Made by a program: the position numbers and the translations under genes. Below are positions 1 to 11,229 of a DNA stretch of 64,000 nucleotides, one piece after another (position 1 is the stretch's first letter; each line of letters starts with the position of its first letter). The stretch is from Adiantum capillus-veneris (taxonomy: Eukaryota; Streptophyta; Polypodiopsida; Polypodiales; Pteridaceae): NCBI GenBank assembly GCA_014529385.2, contig CM043945.1:3568312-3632311 (forward strand). Direction: 5' to 3'. The notes beneath the pieces were generated by a model. It saw nothing but the letters and a program-made list of their open reading frames with translations. It was not told where the DNA came from and made no database searches.

Positions 1-489
1 AAAAATCTCCCGACTAGTCGCCCAGTTGACTCCGCGGTAGAGTTGTAAAGTGTTCCCCTAGTCATTCCGGAGGTAATGACGCGAACACATTTCGTGGCCC
101 AAAATAGCAGTTCCCGAAATTTTAGGAAATGATTCCGTTGGGCTCCCTGTGGTCATCTGACCGTCTATCCTCATTGGGACCGCATCCAAAAATGCAATGT
201 GGCCCAACTGTCGGATATTTTCTGCTGGTAGTCCCACCTTGACTTTATGCTTTTATTGAGTTCACTTCCTAGTGTCCACCAACTTGCTAAGTGCGATGGG
301 GGGACCTACATGATCTTGCTATGAGCCTAGACATCCTCTTACTATACGAATTCCAGTGCTGACCACTTCCCGTCTGCGGGTGAAACTACCGTTCACATTG
401 GCTATACAATGTCCGCCCGTTTGCTACTTCAAAAAGAGGGTCTCAAAAATAAAACAAAACCCATTGGAAAGAAACCAACAACTAAGTTA
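1..489. other. Unassigned DNA
   Basis: No open frame, repeat or RNA gene could be recognised here on either strand. The stretch is of mixed composition and may belong to an old element whose ends lie outside the window. Confidence 0.3.
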
Positions 490-655
490 GCAGTTGCCAC
501 GTCCTCGTGACATAGTTAACAGCTGCCATGTCCCCGTGACAATATCTCATGGCCCGAACCTTTTTAGATTATTTGCGGGAGGAGTGATGAGGGAGTCGTT
601 GAACAGCTCATGGCCCGGACCTGGATGGTTATTTGCGGGAGGGGTGTTCATCGGC
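490..655. repeat. Short imperfect tandem repeats
   Basis: Two kinds of near-duplicate follow each other. The motif 'gccacgtcctcgtgaca' near 495 returns as 'gccatgtccccgtgaca' near 525. The block 'catggcccg(a/g)acc' followed by 'ttatttgcgggagg' occurs at about 548 and again at about 609, a period of about 61 bp. A 108-codon open frame runs across it but shows no protein-like features, so I treat the region as non-coding. Confidence 0.5.
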
Positions 656-854
656 GGCTTTATGTTGCTATGTCTTGTAACATGCATATGTAAGCATTTG
701 TGTTGCATTTTGATGTGCCAACTATTGAATATTCCTAATTGGATGAGATTGCCTAGGTATGTTATTTTAGTGCATCAAGACACTCGTGGAAGATCAGTAC
801 GGTTTGGGTGTGATGGCTAATTTTACTATGCCAGAATATCAAGAGTTTCGATCT

Positions 855-925
855 GGACGAAAGGAGAAGCTAACTCCTTGATCAAAAGAGCCGAAAGGAG
901 AAGGTGGTAACTCCTTAACAAAAAG
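855..925. repeat. Degenerate two-copy repeat
   Basis: The core 'gaaaggagaag' followed by 'taactcctt' and a 'caaaa(a)gagc' tail occurs twice with a spacing of about 38 bp. It lies in otherwise unassigned sequence. Confidence 0.5.
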
Positions 926-1221
926 AGCAAATTGAATGTCCCTCGGAAAGACCCTCAAAAATTTTTGGGCTAACTTGAGTTGTTTTGCAGATATGCTATA
1001 ATCGCGGACGATTACTCTCTTTCAAGAAGGGGAGATATCACAAACTGCTGACGTGTCAAAGCCTAAAGAATGGAGCCAACTGACAAATGCCGGCCAAGGG
1101 GCCTAAACCCTAAGAAGAAGAAGTAACGGAAGAAGAAGTCCTACCAACTTATGGGGACCCCGTCCGATGTGGCCCTAAGTGACATAAAGAAAATAAAGCA
1201 GGACCCCCACACACACACATA

Positions 1222-1378
1222 CACATAAGAAAATTGCATAGTTGCTGATGACATGGCAAATTTTCGTAAATTACGCTGGCTGATGACGTGGTAGGTTGTA
1301 CGGATATCCGCGTTTTGCACTGGCTGATGACGTGGTAAGCTGTACGAATTTTCGTAAATTACGTTGGCAGCTTTTTGG
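1222..1378. repeat. Imperfect tandem repeats around a gctgatgacgtgg motif
   Basis: The motif 'gctgatgac(a/g)tgg' occurs three times (about 1227, 1279, 1321), interleaved with two copies of 'ttttcgtaaattacg' (about 1260 and 1347). If this is an LTR, such repeats would lie in U3, upstream of the TATA-like box at 1421. Confidence 0.5.
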
Positions 1379-1621
1379 CATCGCTTTTGGACCATATGCT
1401 TTTGAGTTTGAAGGCTTTTCACTATAAAATGCTTCTGGGGCCTAGGGCCTTTAAATATGTGCTAAGGGCTCATTCTCTGGCATGCTTCGTAGAGAAGGTG
1501 CAAAGTCTGGAGTAGCGGCTTGTACTGTGTTGATGCAATATAAAGAAATACTGAAAGGAGCGCCAAGGTTTGGGGCCAATACTCTTTGGGGTGGAATTCT
1601 GCCACTCCCATGTCGCGTGTC

Positions 1622-1645
1622 GTCTCTCTCTCTCTCTCTCTCTCA
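1622..1645. repeat. (TC)n microsatellite
   Basis: About eleven uninterrupted TC repeats, close to the end of the LINE-I fragment. Confidence 0.9.
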
Positions 1646-1728
1646 GTTTAGTTGTTATTGAAGTGCTAAAAGTCTGTTCAGTCTGTTCTTTTCTATTGGC
1701 ACGTGGTGCTCGTCTTGTGACTGCTCGG

Positions 1729-1877
1729 CTATGTCGTGACATAATCCATGTGCTGGCTCCATGCCTGTGTAGTCTCTGCAACATCCAGCTCTCTCAGCAT
1801 CTCCAATGGCTGCAACTCCTCCCTGAATAACACTGCCACTCCTCCTGAGCCCCGCCCTCTGAACGTGTTTCCTGTCT
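1729..1877 (-). pseudogene. LINE-I ORF2 endonuclease, distal fragment
   Basis: A minus-strand frame contains RGRGSGGVAVLFREEL, which matches the GGVAVL-type strand of LINE apurinic-like endonucleases. It should follow directly on the fragment at 11040-11229, but the reading frames do not match across the TGTCT junction, so a frameshift exists in addition to the insertion of element A. The frame ends at a TAG near 1729 and no further ORF2 is recognisable beyond it. Confidence 0.6.
1873..1877. repeat. Target-site duplication of element A, left copy
   Basis: TGTCT directly precedes the left LTR of A and is repeated exactly at 11040-11044 directly after its right LTR. Confidence 0.85.
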
Positions 1878-3116
1878 TGTTAGGTGCAGCGGAATGAATG
1901 TTTGAACTTTGCTCAAGATGAGTGCTTCGGACTGTGCTCAAGGGTTTCTTTTACTTACGGAAGGGAGAGCCTTCCGTTCCTTTAGTTAGAGAGTGCAATG
2001 GACACAAACAAAATGAATGGACACAGTGAATGGAAGTGCATGAGACTGAGAGAGAGAGAAGAGAATACGACACCAGAGACGTTGTAAAACCCTCCTCCGA
2101 AGGCCCCACTCTATGGCGAGAGTGGCTACTTATGATTGCACAAATCTCTACAATGCTTGGACTTGCTGACGTTGCCGACGACGATGAGGACGACGACGAG
2201 ACGGGCTGAAATTTGCAAATCTTTATCTGCTGAATTCTGACTCTATGTCGGTGAAGATGTCGATGACAACAAGGCGACGACGACGCGCTGAAAACGCAGA
2301 TGCTGAAATCTGCGTTTTCCGGGCTGAAACTGTAAACCTCGATGGATCCCACCGTGCGGCGAGGAACTGCTGCGGGAAGGTGAGATCTACGAGGTTCCGG
2401 ACTTGTTTTGCGAGTGCTAAAGGCTGAAAACTGAAAACGCTGGTCCTATGGCTGATTTTGTCGCGATGATCTGCAAAAACGCTGAGGTTGTTCTGCAAAC
2501 CAAAAACGCTAGGGCTGAAAACTAATCTTGCGGGGAAATCTGCTAACGCTAGGAAATCTGCTGTGTTGCTGTGGGAATCTGCTAATGCTAGGGCTGATCT
2601 TCTGTCTACTGTCTCCAGGAACCTGCAAGTGCAAAAACGCTGGCGGATCTGGTGCAAAAACGCTAGGCCTTCTGTTGAGGGAAACGCCAGAGTTGTCGCG
2701 GGGGTTGGTCTTGCTGAGAAGTTGCCTGTTGAGCAAGGTGCTCCTGCCGCCTCTTCTGCCAATTAGTGCTAGTCTAGGTTTGCTTATATACAAACTTACT
2801 CTATTTGCCCTACCTACTTTCCAACAAAAGTCACTTAAAAATAAGAAGTGAAAAATGTCAAAAATAGGGAAAATAGGCTAAATGCACTAGAAAATTTCCC
2901 TGAAGGATTCTGATGGATTTTGATGGGAATGCTTATGATCATGCTGTGTGCAACCAGAGGATATGCATCTACACCAAGTGACTGGGCATGCACGGTCTGC
3001 GAACAGACTCACAAAAGTGCCAGAACACTTCTAGGTCTAGACTGACTGGACAGACTGAACCCTTGTCGTGCTGTAGCTTGTCCACGGACACCTAGGGTTG
3101 GATGTGTCACGTGACA
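1878..3116 (-). repeat. Element A 3' LTR
   Basis: Reads TGTCACGTGACAC to TAACA on the minus strand. It is about 95% similar by eye to the right LTR. The middle (about 2160-2720) is built of degenerate units around 'aacgctagggctgaaaa' and 'aatctgctaa'. Several short open frames cross it on both strands; these follow from the repetitive, stop-poor sequence and are not taken as genes. Confidence 0.85.
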
Positions 3117-3133
3117 TCCCCTTCTTTTCAAAG
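3117..3133 (-). other. Element A polypurine tract
   Basis: The minus strand reads CTTTGAAAAGAAGGGGA directly before the 3' LTR. This purine run is the expected plus-strand primer for reverse transcription and fixes the element's orientation. Confidence 0.75.
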
Positions 3134-3424
3134 TGAGGTAGTGGTACCGAACTGTATGGCGTGGAGGGAGATCGCCAATAGCATCCGGAATTTTGGAAGG
3201 GACTCTTCGCCGGCCCACTCTGATGTGTGGGTCGTGCGATACTTGAACTTCATAAAGGTCTGCAACGCCCTCTTCTTTGGGCCGCGCCGAAAGCGACACA
3301 AAGTCTTCTGTGGCTCCTTCGATGCTTCAACTTCGTCTAGAGTCATGCTTCTTTCTTCTTCAAGAATCTCCATGGATGGGAATTCCTGAAACCATTTCCA
3401 ACACAAAACCATGAACATACCTAT

Positions 3425-4698
3425 TTAATGTAAAGTGAGTGGAAAAAATCTTGTCTTCTTCAAAGATTGTGCATGCAATGTAGATGAACAAAGAGACGGA
3501 GTGCCAAACCGTTCACCACACACACGCAAACAATGAGATCGACTCTTGTCTTGCTGATCTAAATCAATCAACTGTGGCAATTCACAACGGAAATGCCCAT
3601 GCTTGGTGCTCATACTTTCATGTGCTCTTTCTACAAATGTGTCGTGCCAAGGAAGAGACATGGAATGTGACTTCCTTACATGCATACTTTTCAGCTTTTC
3701 ATGAAAAATCTGCATACATTGGTGCTCATTCATGAGTGAAACGTGCTCAATGTACAACAATATGTCATGCCTAGGAAAAGGGATCACATAAAGACGCTGA
3801 CTAAAATACAGGAAACGATCACGAATGAAACACTCGTACAATGCGTGCTGACTAATCATTCGAACACATAATACTTTCTGTAAGGGTTCTTTGGACCTAG
3901 GCTCGAGAGCCAAGATCGGGTCTTTGTGATTGATCGTCTTTGCAATTAGGTTAGCTTCACTAGAGAAAGTATCAACTAACACATCATCCTTCTTGTGAAC
4001 AATCACATCTTCTTCATGCAACTCATCATGCTTGTGAGAAATCACATCTTGATCATGCAAATCATCATGGTCATCATTATCATTCAAATCATCATGCTCA
4101 TCATATCATTCAAATCATCATGCTTCTCATAATCATGCAAATCCTGTGTGTCATGCTTTGGAGAAGAAGAGACTGAGAGAGGCTCCTTTTCCTGATTCTG
4201 TGCAAAGTATGCCTGCACTTGAGAAAAAAGTCGCAACATCTCTTCCATGTGTCGGCCGTTCATTGCCTTTCTTGCTTTCTTCTGGCGATCAAATTCGGCT
4301 TGTCTTTCTTTGGCTTCCAAGAGTGCTTGCTCGCTCTCACGCGCTATGGCTGCCATTCTTTCTTGGTGTTCGCGCTCCATTTCTGCTTTTCTTTCTGCTC
4401 TTCTTGCTTCGCATTCTAACTTCCTTTCCATAAACATATGGTCCAAAGCCTCCATAGGAGTTAGGGCAATCCTTGACGTATATGGGGAAGGGGGAGGGTC
4501 GGAAAAACCTCCGGGTGGGGAAAATTCTTCTTCGCCTCTCTCATGCTCATCACCTCCTAGCGATGTATCCATTCCGCTTCGAGTGATGACCATTCTGAAG
4601 TCGTGGGGTCTTGTGGGTTCTTGTAGGTTCTTGTGGGTTCTTAAGTTCATGAGGAACTTGGATTCTTGGGATTCTTGAGGTTCTTCTTTCGCTTGCAA
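3425..4698 (-). pseudogene. Element A gag-like ORF (frameshifted)
   Basis: Two consecutive minus-strand frames (4698-4084, 204 codons; then about 4087-3425, about 220 codons) read as one protein of about 420 residues broken by a frameshift inside an Asp/His repeat. The first part has an acidic, Pro-rich stretch (SPPGGFSDPPPSPY) and then a long charged helix of likely coiled-coil character (about residues 75-165, rich in E, R, K and A). Around the break the sequence repeats HDDLHD and HDEL units. The C-terminal part is His/Cys-rich with no domain I recognise. It occupies the gag position downstream of the primer-binding site. No CCHC knuckle is visible. Calling it Gag rests on position only; it could be an element-specific accessory protein. 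Confidence 0.55.
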
Positions 4699-4950
4699 TC
4701 TGTGTTTGAGAAGGATCTTCTCTTCACCCGAGTTCTGCTCTTTTCCGCGGGCGCACCCCTTGGCGGCCTTGCGCTCACACCAAGGTTGCTTTTTCCCACC
4801 TCATGTGGATTGGCCGGCCGCCAAGTGCACGGTCCGCTCTCAATGAGTGAAAAGAAGCACAAGGGGAGGCTGGACAAGCCCTTCTTTCTTGGGTTTCCTG
4901 TCACTCTTCAAAAACACGATTAGGAATCGACACGCCCAAGCGAACTTGGG

Positions 4951-5195
4951 TTCGTGCAACCTCAACAAGCAAGAAAAATTATGTGGTTCTTGTGGTTCTT
5001 TCCTTGAGTGACACAGAACACTACCAAAGCTCTGATACCAATGTAAGGTGCAGCGGAATGAATGTTTGAATGTTCGTGCAACCTCAACAAGCAAGAAAAA
5101 TTATGTGGTTCTTGTGGTTCTTTCCTTGAGTGATACAGAACACTACCAAAGCTCTGATACCAATGTAAGGTGCAGCGGAATGAATGTTTGAACTT
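4951..5195. repeat. 122 bp tandem duplication spanning the primer-binding site
   Basis: The block from 'tcgtgcaacctcaacaagc' through 'gctctgatacca' to 'ggaatgaatgtttgaa' is present twice in direct order with only a few differences. It copies leader, primer-binding site and LTR end. Confidence 0.8.
5029..5162 (-). other. Element A primer-binding site, duplicated
   Basis: The minus-strand sequence TGGTATCAGAGC, complementary to the 3' end of initiator-Met tRNA, occurs twice, at 5029-5040 and 5151-5162. The second copy lies one base from the 5' LTR. The two lie in a tandem duplication with a period of about 122 bp that also repeats the last ~30 bp of the LTR. Only the LTR-proximal copy is in the standard place. 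Confidence 0.8.
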
Positions 5196-6356
5196 TGCTC
5201 AAGATGAGTGCTCCGAACTGTGCTCAAGGGTTCCTTTTACTTACGGAAGGGAGAGCCTTCCGTTCCTTTAGTGAGAGAGTGCAATGGACACAAACAAAGT
5301 GAATGGACACAGTGAATGGAAGTGCATGAGACTGAAAGATAGAGAAGAGAATACAACACCAGAGACGTTGTAAAACCCTCCTCCGAAGGCCCCACTGTCT
5401 ATGGCGAGAGCCGTCTACTTATGATTGCACAAATCTCTACAATGCTTGGACTCGCCGACGCTGTCGACGACGGTGAGGACGACGACGAGACGGGCTGAAA
5501 TCTGAAAAAGCTAAGGGCTGAAATCTGCAAATCTTTATCTCCTGAGTTCTGACTCTATGTCGATGACGACGATGCGACGACGACGCGCTGAAAACGCAGA
5601 TGCTGAAATCTGCGTTTTCCAGGCTGAAACTGTAAACCTCGATGGATCCCACCGTGCGGCGAGGAACTGCTGCGGGAAGGTGAGATCTGTGAGGTTCCAG
5701 ACTTGTTCTGCGAGTGCTAAAGGCTGAAAACTGAAAACGCTGGTCCTATGGCTGATTTTGTCGCGATGATCTGCAAAAACGCTGAGGTTGTTCTGCAAAC
5801 CAAAAACGCTAGGGCTGAAAACTGATCTTGCGGGGAAACCTGCTAACGCTAGGAAATCTGCTGTGTTGCTGTGGGAATCTGCTAACGCTAGGGCTGATCT
5901 GCTGTCTACTGTCGCCGGGAATCTGCAAGTGCAAAAACGCTGGCTGATCTGGTGCAAAAACGCTAGGCCTTCTATTGAGAGAAAACACCAGAGTTGTCGC
6001 AGGGGTTGGTCTTGCTGAGAAGTTGCATGTTGTGCAAGGTGCTCCTGCTACCTCTTCTGCCTATTAGTGCTAGTGTAGGTTTGCTTATATACAAACTTAC
6101 TCAATTTGCCCTACCTACTTTCCAACAAAAGTCACTTAAAAATAATAAGTGAAAAATGTCAAAAATAGGGAAAATAGGCTAAATTCACTAGAAAATTCCC
6201 CTGAAGGATTCTGATGGATTTTGATGGGAATGCTTATGATCATGTTGTGTGCAACCAGAGGATATGCATCTACACCAAGTGACTGGGCATGCACGGTGTG
6301 CGAACAGACTCACAAAAGTGCCAGAACACTTCTAGATCTAGACTGACTGGATTGAC

Positions 6357-7268
6357 TGTCACAAACGGGAGCGCATAGCAATATAAAATATACTCGGATA
6401 AATAAAATTTATCACTTAATATTGAAGCCAGAGGATATAGAGAGAAATAGATAGAGAGAGAGAGAAAACGCTGGTTGATCTGTTGCCTTATTTATTAGAT
6501 GGCTGCCCACTTATTAAGTGGACGGCCGGTGTATTTTAAAAATAGTACGAACCTGCCCAAAAACTCAATAAAACCTTGTAAGTTAAAAACAATGCTTTCA
6601 CAGCACTTCCCAGGCGTCCCTGGATGCAATCACATGCACAGTTGCAATGCAGACATAGACTTCCTCGCGGGAAAGCATTTGCTTTCCCGAAAAGCAATCC
6701 CACTTTCTCAGAAAGCATCTGTTTTTCCTCAAAGTTTCCTCTGAACCCATCTTCATTCAAGTGCTTGTTTTTCCTTGTGCACAATTCTAACACAGTTCGG
6801 AATTTCCTCCCGACTATGGATATTCCCTTTCCGATGCACCCGTCACCCACCTTGTGACGCATCAAGAATACCCATCACCTAGTCCTTTCCTATCGAACTT
6901 GCGGTACAATCTCCTTCACGATGCTCTGTCACCCATCCGTCTCCTTCAGAGATGTCCGTTTCTGGATGGTCGGATACTTCTTCCCGATGCTCTCTGTCAC
7001 CCATCCGATGTGACGCATCAGAAGTACCCGTTCCTAGTGGCCTTACAGATATTCCCATTCGCAGTGTTCCCGTCATTACTTTGACTGACGCACTAGGAAT
7101 ACTCTGTACTCGAATGTCTCCAGTGAGAAAAACCCTCTCACTTAAAATTCCAATAATTCATTTAGAATTATTTTTCCTTGGTGTTCCAAGCGAGAAAACC
7201 CTCTTACTTATAAATCCAATAATTCATTTAGAATTATTTTTCTGTAAGATAAAGCCAATTTAGCAACA
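6357..7268 (-). repeat. Element B 3' LTR
   Basis: Matches 10058-10973 almost base for base. It contains repeated blocks such as 'gacgcatca' with 'tacccatcacctagtcc', and two near-identical 'aattcatttagaattattttt' segments. On the minus strand the polypurine-like GTGAGAGGGA immediately precedes it. Confidence 0.9.
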
Positions 7269-9398
7269 TCCCTCTCACTTATAAACAGTTGTCCTCAAGT
7301 GTAGAGGTCCAACTGAACTGCCGGGGAGAAACCGGAAAGATTCCAAATCTTGCTCAATGGTGAGTTGAGTTAGTTCTTTCTCAAAAGAGAACTTAAAAAT
7401 TAAATTACTTAAAAATTCAATACTTACCTTACCGGTTCATTTCCTTCCTCTAGTACGCAGAGGATATCCTTCACCAATCATCAAACTTACCAGCCATGTA
7501 AGAACTCGTCATTCGCGTCTTTCGAGAATCTGTTAACTCAATTCCACGTTCTCAATCCCGAGAAGAATAATCCTCTTAGAAATCAATCTAGGTCTTTGTC
7601 CTTGCACATAACCTTGCGCTATTAGTCCTGAGGATATTAAACCTCTTGTGTCCTCCCACATAGGGAATGCCGAAGTCATAGAGCATTAAGCTCGATGTCT
7701 CTTTCACAATTTACGATCACCTTAAAGAAGGTTCTTGTTCTCGGCCGTCGCTCAACGTAGGCGAACGGTTCCAATCCGAAGATTCCTTGTGCACGGCGGC
7801 ACTTCCTTCCAATCTTATTCTCCTGCGAGTTATTACCACTAGCAGTGTTTTCCCGACGTCCATTAGCGTCTCTTTCTTGCAAATCATAAAAAATGATTCA
7901 CCTTGCAAGCATCAATGACAACTTGCAAAATCTCAGGCAGATAGGATTCTAGCCATAGCATTTTCTGAACGTACGTTCAAACCCGGTTCACAATAGAGCG
8001 AACCCTCTTTGATTCTCAGGGATGTTCTCTCATATGTAATTCTTACCATCTTGAAACGGTTGGCGAACTATATTCTTACGAACATAATAATTCGAATTTA
8101 TTTCAGCAGCGTGTAAATGCTACTTGATCTGCTCATGGAGAAACATATACCGCAACCAAAAGTTGCTACTGTAATGGTAAAGGCACATAGCGTACTCAAT
8201 GATCAACGACCATCATAAAACCTCTTCTCCGTAGAGAAACTCAAATTCCTTCTACCGAACACATCTCAAATAGAGATTGTCGTGTCGGAATATCCTTGCG
8301 CGCAAAAAGGCGCTCAAGAGAGTATAACAAACTCTCGTCCAGTTCCTTGGCATAGGTCTGCATCTTCGTGTGTTATCCATGTACTCAAAAGTATACATAA
8401 TTCTTAAGCTGTGTTAGAGTTTCGTTGAACCTGGGAAATTACCTTCCCTTCGTAAGATCCTTAGAGCGAAGACGCTCAACCTGACGATCCCTTGGCTCGA
8501 TCTTAGAGCAAAACCCGCTCATCAAATAAACTAGGATTTCAATCCTTGGATTCCTCGAGCACAGGCCGTAGTCATCACTTGTTCCTTCCCTTGTAAAGAG
8601 AGTGTTCATTCACTTGTGCGAAAAGCACTATCATATCTTCCTTTATCGGGTAGGGGGTGTGGGCTTAAAGAGTATTCAAGCTTAATGAAAGCTTTTCTTT
8701 GCTAGAAAGCTCAGAATGGTTTCTTCATAATTTCCTACCCGCAATAGCAGGTAATTTGTTGGAGAACTACCGGATACCAGATCAATAGTCGACCTTCTGG
8801 CTAGTTAAGCAAACCAATTCATCTCAGAAAACAATGTTTCAATTTGATCCTGCTCTCATAAACACTCGAGAGTGAGTAGTCTCGGTTAGACATAACCATA
8901 CCTCGTGCAAAAGAGCAAACAAGTACAATGCACTTTATGATTTCTTCAAAGATGTAATTTTGATCGAAAACCTGCCCTCTCACTTAAAGTTGGAGGGTCT
9001 TCTATTCAAAAACTCAGGAGTTAGATTGAATTCCCTTACTCCAAACTTTCTCCGGATAGCAGTGTATCCTTCAAGGAGAGGTAACAAAAATTCGTTATTT
9101 CTGTGTTCAATGGTTCTTCTCCCACTGCGGGGATTGTATGCTATATACACTAAGGTGTACACTATCAGCTTTTATTGCTGACTCCACCATCTACTGCAAA
9201 GTATCTTGCATATGCGTTTACAAAATTCGGGCAAAAGTCCTTCGTTAAATTTGTTCATCTTTCCTTAAGTATCTTGCAGATGCGTTTACAAAATTCGGGC
9301 AAAAGTCCTTCGTTAAATTTGTTCATCTTTCCTTCCTCAGAGAGGATAAAAAATGGAACTACCTTGGCAAGAGTGAACCACTACTTGCTTTGACTCGC
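7269..9398 (-). other. Element B interior without recognisable coding sequence
   Basis: About 2.1 kb with stops in all six frames at short intervals. Short frames near 7676-7908 and 8960-9181 show no domain. No reverse transcriptase or integrase motif could be read on the minus strand. Confidence 0.6.
9199..9334. repeat. 68 bp exact-type tandem duplication
   Basis: The unit beginning 'aagtatcttgca(t/g)atgcg' and ending 'catctttcctt' occurs twice in direct succession at 9199 and 9267 with almost no differences, implying a recent duplication. Confidence 0.9.
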
Positions 9399-9685
9399 TC
9401 GTGTTCCTATTGGGCAAACCAATCCCAATCTTCTTGAATGCCTCCTCAAAGCGTAGAGGAAAAAAAATTGTCGAAAAATTCAGCCTTGAATTGAATCCAA
9501 GTCTTGTTGTAAGTTCCTTGCAGAGCTTTGGTATACCACCAAGTACTTGCAATCCCCTTGAGGTGTTTGGTCACATGCCTCATCTTCGACGCTTTTTCAG
9601 AAATTGCCGTTTGCAAAGGCAACTTCAAACTGTCGAATGAAAGCGGTAGCTTTCGCGGCATCTTCCCTTCCGTCAAAAGTATCAA
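9399..9685 (-). pseudogene. Element B Gag fragment (retrotrans_gag-like)
   Basis: The minus-strand frame at 9685-9446 contains a helix-rich segment with KHLKGIASTWWYTKAL, then a W, then EFFDNFF. This spacing of A..WW, W and F..F is the usual core of the Ty3-type retrotransposon Gag domain. The frame breaks near 9446 and similar sequence (RFEEAFKKIG) continues in another frame to about 9400. No zinc knuckle follows. The match supports a Ty3/gypsy-type origin for element B. Confidence 0.55.
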
Positions 9686-10044
9686 GCTTGACTGGAAGTA
9701 TTCCTAGGTCTAAAGACCTTCTTCATATCCTTCCCGAAATGACAGGATTTCATGGCTATAGTTAGGGATTGACGTTCATGGATATTTTCTGGATTCTGAA
9801 GGATCTCGAGCATTCCGCTCCTTGGATTCTCTAGGTTCTTGAGCATCATGCTCGTCACCTTCGCAGAGAATCCCAAGTCTTGTGTCGACTTCTTGCAGAG
9901 AGAAAAAAAAAAAATTTCCAACTCTGCGAGCTTTTCCTTGCAGGGCTTAGGGTTCCGCCTGCTTACTTCTCTCTTGGCTTGTCATGGCTTCTTTCCGTAT
10001 CTTCCCAGAGTCGTCCTCCTTTACAGAAAAAGAGAGGAGACCAT

Positions 10045-10056
10045 GCTCTGATACCA
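10045..10056 (-). other. Element B primer-binding site
   Basis: The minus strand reads TGGTATCAGAGC directly after the 5' LTR end, complementary to initiator-Met tRNA. Confidence 0.85.
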
Positions 10057-10057
10057 C

Positions 10058-10973
10058 TGTCACAAACGGGAGCGCATAGCAATATAAAATATACTCGGAT
10101 AAATAAAATTTATCACTTAATATTGAAGCCAGAGGATATAGAGAGAAATAGATAGAGAGAGAGAGAAAACGCTGGCTGATCTGTTGCCTTATTTATTAGA
10201 TGGCTGCCCACTTATTAAGTGGACGGCCGTCATATTTTAAAAATAGTACGAACCTGCCCAAAAACTCAATAAAACCTTGTAAGTTAAAAACAATGCTTTC
10301 ACAGCACTTCCCAGGCGTCCCTGGATGCAATCACATGCACAGTTGCAATGCAGACATAGACTTCCTCGCGGGAAAGCATTTGCTTTCCCGAAAAGCAATC
10401 CCGCTTTCTCAGGAAGCATCTATTTTTCCTCAAAGTTTCCTCTGAACCCATCTTCATTCAAGTGCTTGCTTTTCCTTGTGCACAATTCTAACACAGTTCG
10501 GAATTTCCTCCCGACTATGGATATTCCCTTTCCGATGCACCCGTCACCCACCTTGTGACGCATCAGGAATACCCATCACCTAGTCCTTTCCTACCGAACT
10601 TACGGTACAATCTCCTTCGCGATGCTCTATGTCACCCATCCTATGACGCATCAGAGATGTCCGTTCCCGAATGGTCGGATACTTCTTCTCGATGCTCCCT
10701 GTCAGCCATCCGATGTGACGCATCAGAAGTACCCGTTCCTGGTGGCCTTACAGATATTCCCATTCTCAGTGTTCCCGTCATTACTTTGACTGACGCACTA
10801 GGAATACTCTGTACTCGGATGTCTCCAGTGAGAAAAACCCTCTCACTTAAAATTCCAATAATTCATTTAGAATCATTTTTCCTTGGTGTTCCAAGCGAGA
10901 AAACCCTCTCACTTATAAATCCAATAATTCATTTAGAATTATTTTTCTGTAAGATAAAGCCAATTTAGCAACA
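10058..10973 (-). repeat. Element B 5' LTR
   Basis: Near-identical partner of 6357-7268; the two differ by a few substitutions and small indels, so B inserted relatively recently compared with the rest of the window. Confidence 0.9.
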
Positions 10974-11039
10974 CTGACTGAACCCTTGTCGTGTTGTAGC
11001 TTGTCCACGGACACCTAGGGTTGGATGTGTCACATGACA

Positions 11040-11229
11040 TGTCTACAGGCTGTCTCCCATCTGTATCCACTAATGTGAGGTATAGACTGTCAGGTGCTTG
11101 ATGTGTCTCAGAGTAGAAGACGATGTCTCTTCCCATAAAACTATCCTCAAAAGCACCCACATCAAGGCGCATAGATCTATTACAATTACAGGTGGCAACT
11201 TTGAATGTGGTCCCATAGGTCTCACACCG
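11040..11229 (-). pseudogene. LINE-I ORF2 endonuclease, N-terminal fragment
   Basis: Downstream of ORF1 on the minus strand, broken frames read DIVFYSETH, matching the (D)I....ETH catalytic strand of LINE endonucleases, followed by a GYRW-like turn. The sequence stops exactly at the TGTCT flank of element A and continues at 1877. Confidence 0.55.

Larger units (their letters stand above)
1026..1728 (+). mobile_element. Possible solo or 3' LTR with TATA box
   Basis: A purine run resembling a polypurine tract (about 1026-1038) is followed by about 700 bp ending near the LINE fragment. A good TATA-like sequence, actataaaat, lies at 1421-1430, and an AATAAA-like 'aatataaag' lies about 120 bp downstream, as expected for U3 and R of an LTR. 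No second copy, target duplication or primer-binding site was found. It could equally be unrelated promoter-like DNA. Confidence 0.25.
6357..10973 (-). mobile_element. LTR element B, nested in the LTR of A
   Basis: Two direct LTRs (6357-7268, 912 bp; 10058-10973, 916 bp) begin TGTCACAAACGGG and end TTTAGCAACA on the plus strand. The initiator-Met primer-binding site abuts the right LTR, so B is on the minus strand. It is flanked by TTGAC (6352-6356) and CTGAC (10974-10978), a 5 bp duplication with one difference. The roughly 2.8 kb interior has only a Gag fragment and no recognisable pol. It is either a large internal deletion or a non-autonomous family. Confidence 0.85.
1878..11039 (-). mobile_element. 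LTR element A, gag-only type, with element B nested inside
   Basis: Two direct LTRs of about 1.24 kb (1878-3116 and 5164-11039, the latter interrupted by B) flank about 2.05 kb of internal DNA. Orientation is minus: a primer-binding site complementary to initiator-Met tRNA lies next to the right LTR and a polypurine tract next to the left one. TGTCT flanks the whole element. The interior holds one broken ORF (3425-4698) and no protease, reverse transcriptase or integrase, so it must have been mobilised in trans. This layout fits the non-autonomous TR-GAG type of plant LTR element. Confidence 0.85.
5164..11039 (-). repeat. Element A 5' LTR, interrupted by element B
   Basis: The LTR occupies 5164-6356 and resumes at 10979-11039, ending in CACATGACA. 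Its interior matches the 3' LTR, including the repeats around 'aacgctagggctg'. Element B and a 5 bp duplication lie between the two parts. Confidence 0.85.

Noticed and set aside
2223-2762. 179-codon minus-strand frame, with other overlapping frames on both strands and a copy at 5535-5957
   Set aside because: It lies inside the repeated LTR of element A, which has no start or functional reason to encode it; stop-poor degenerate repeats give long frames on both strands.
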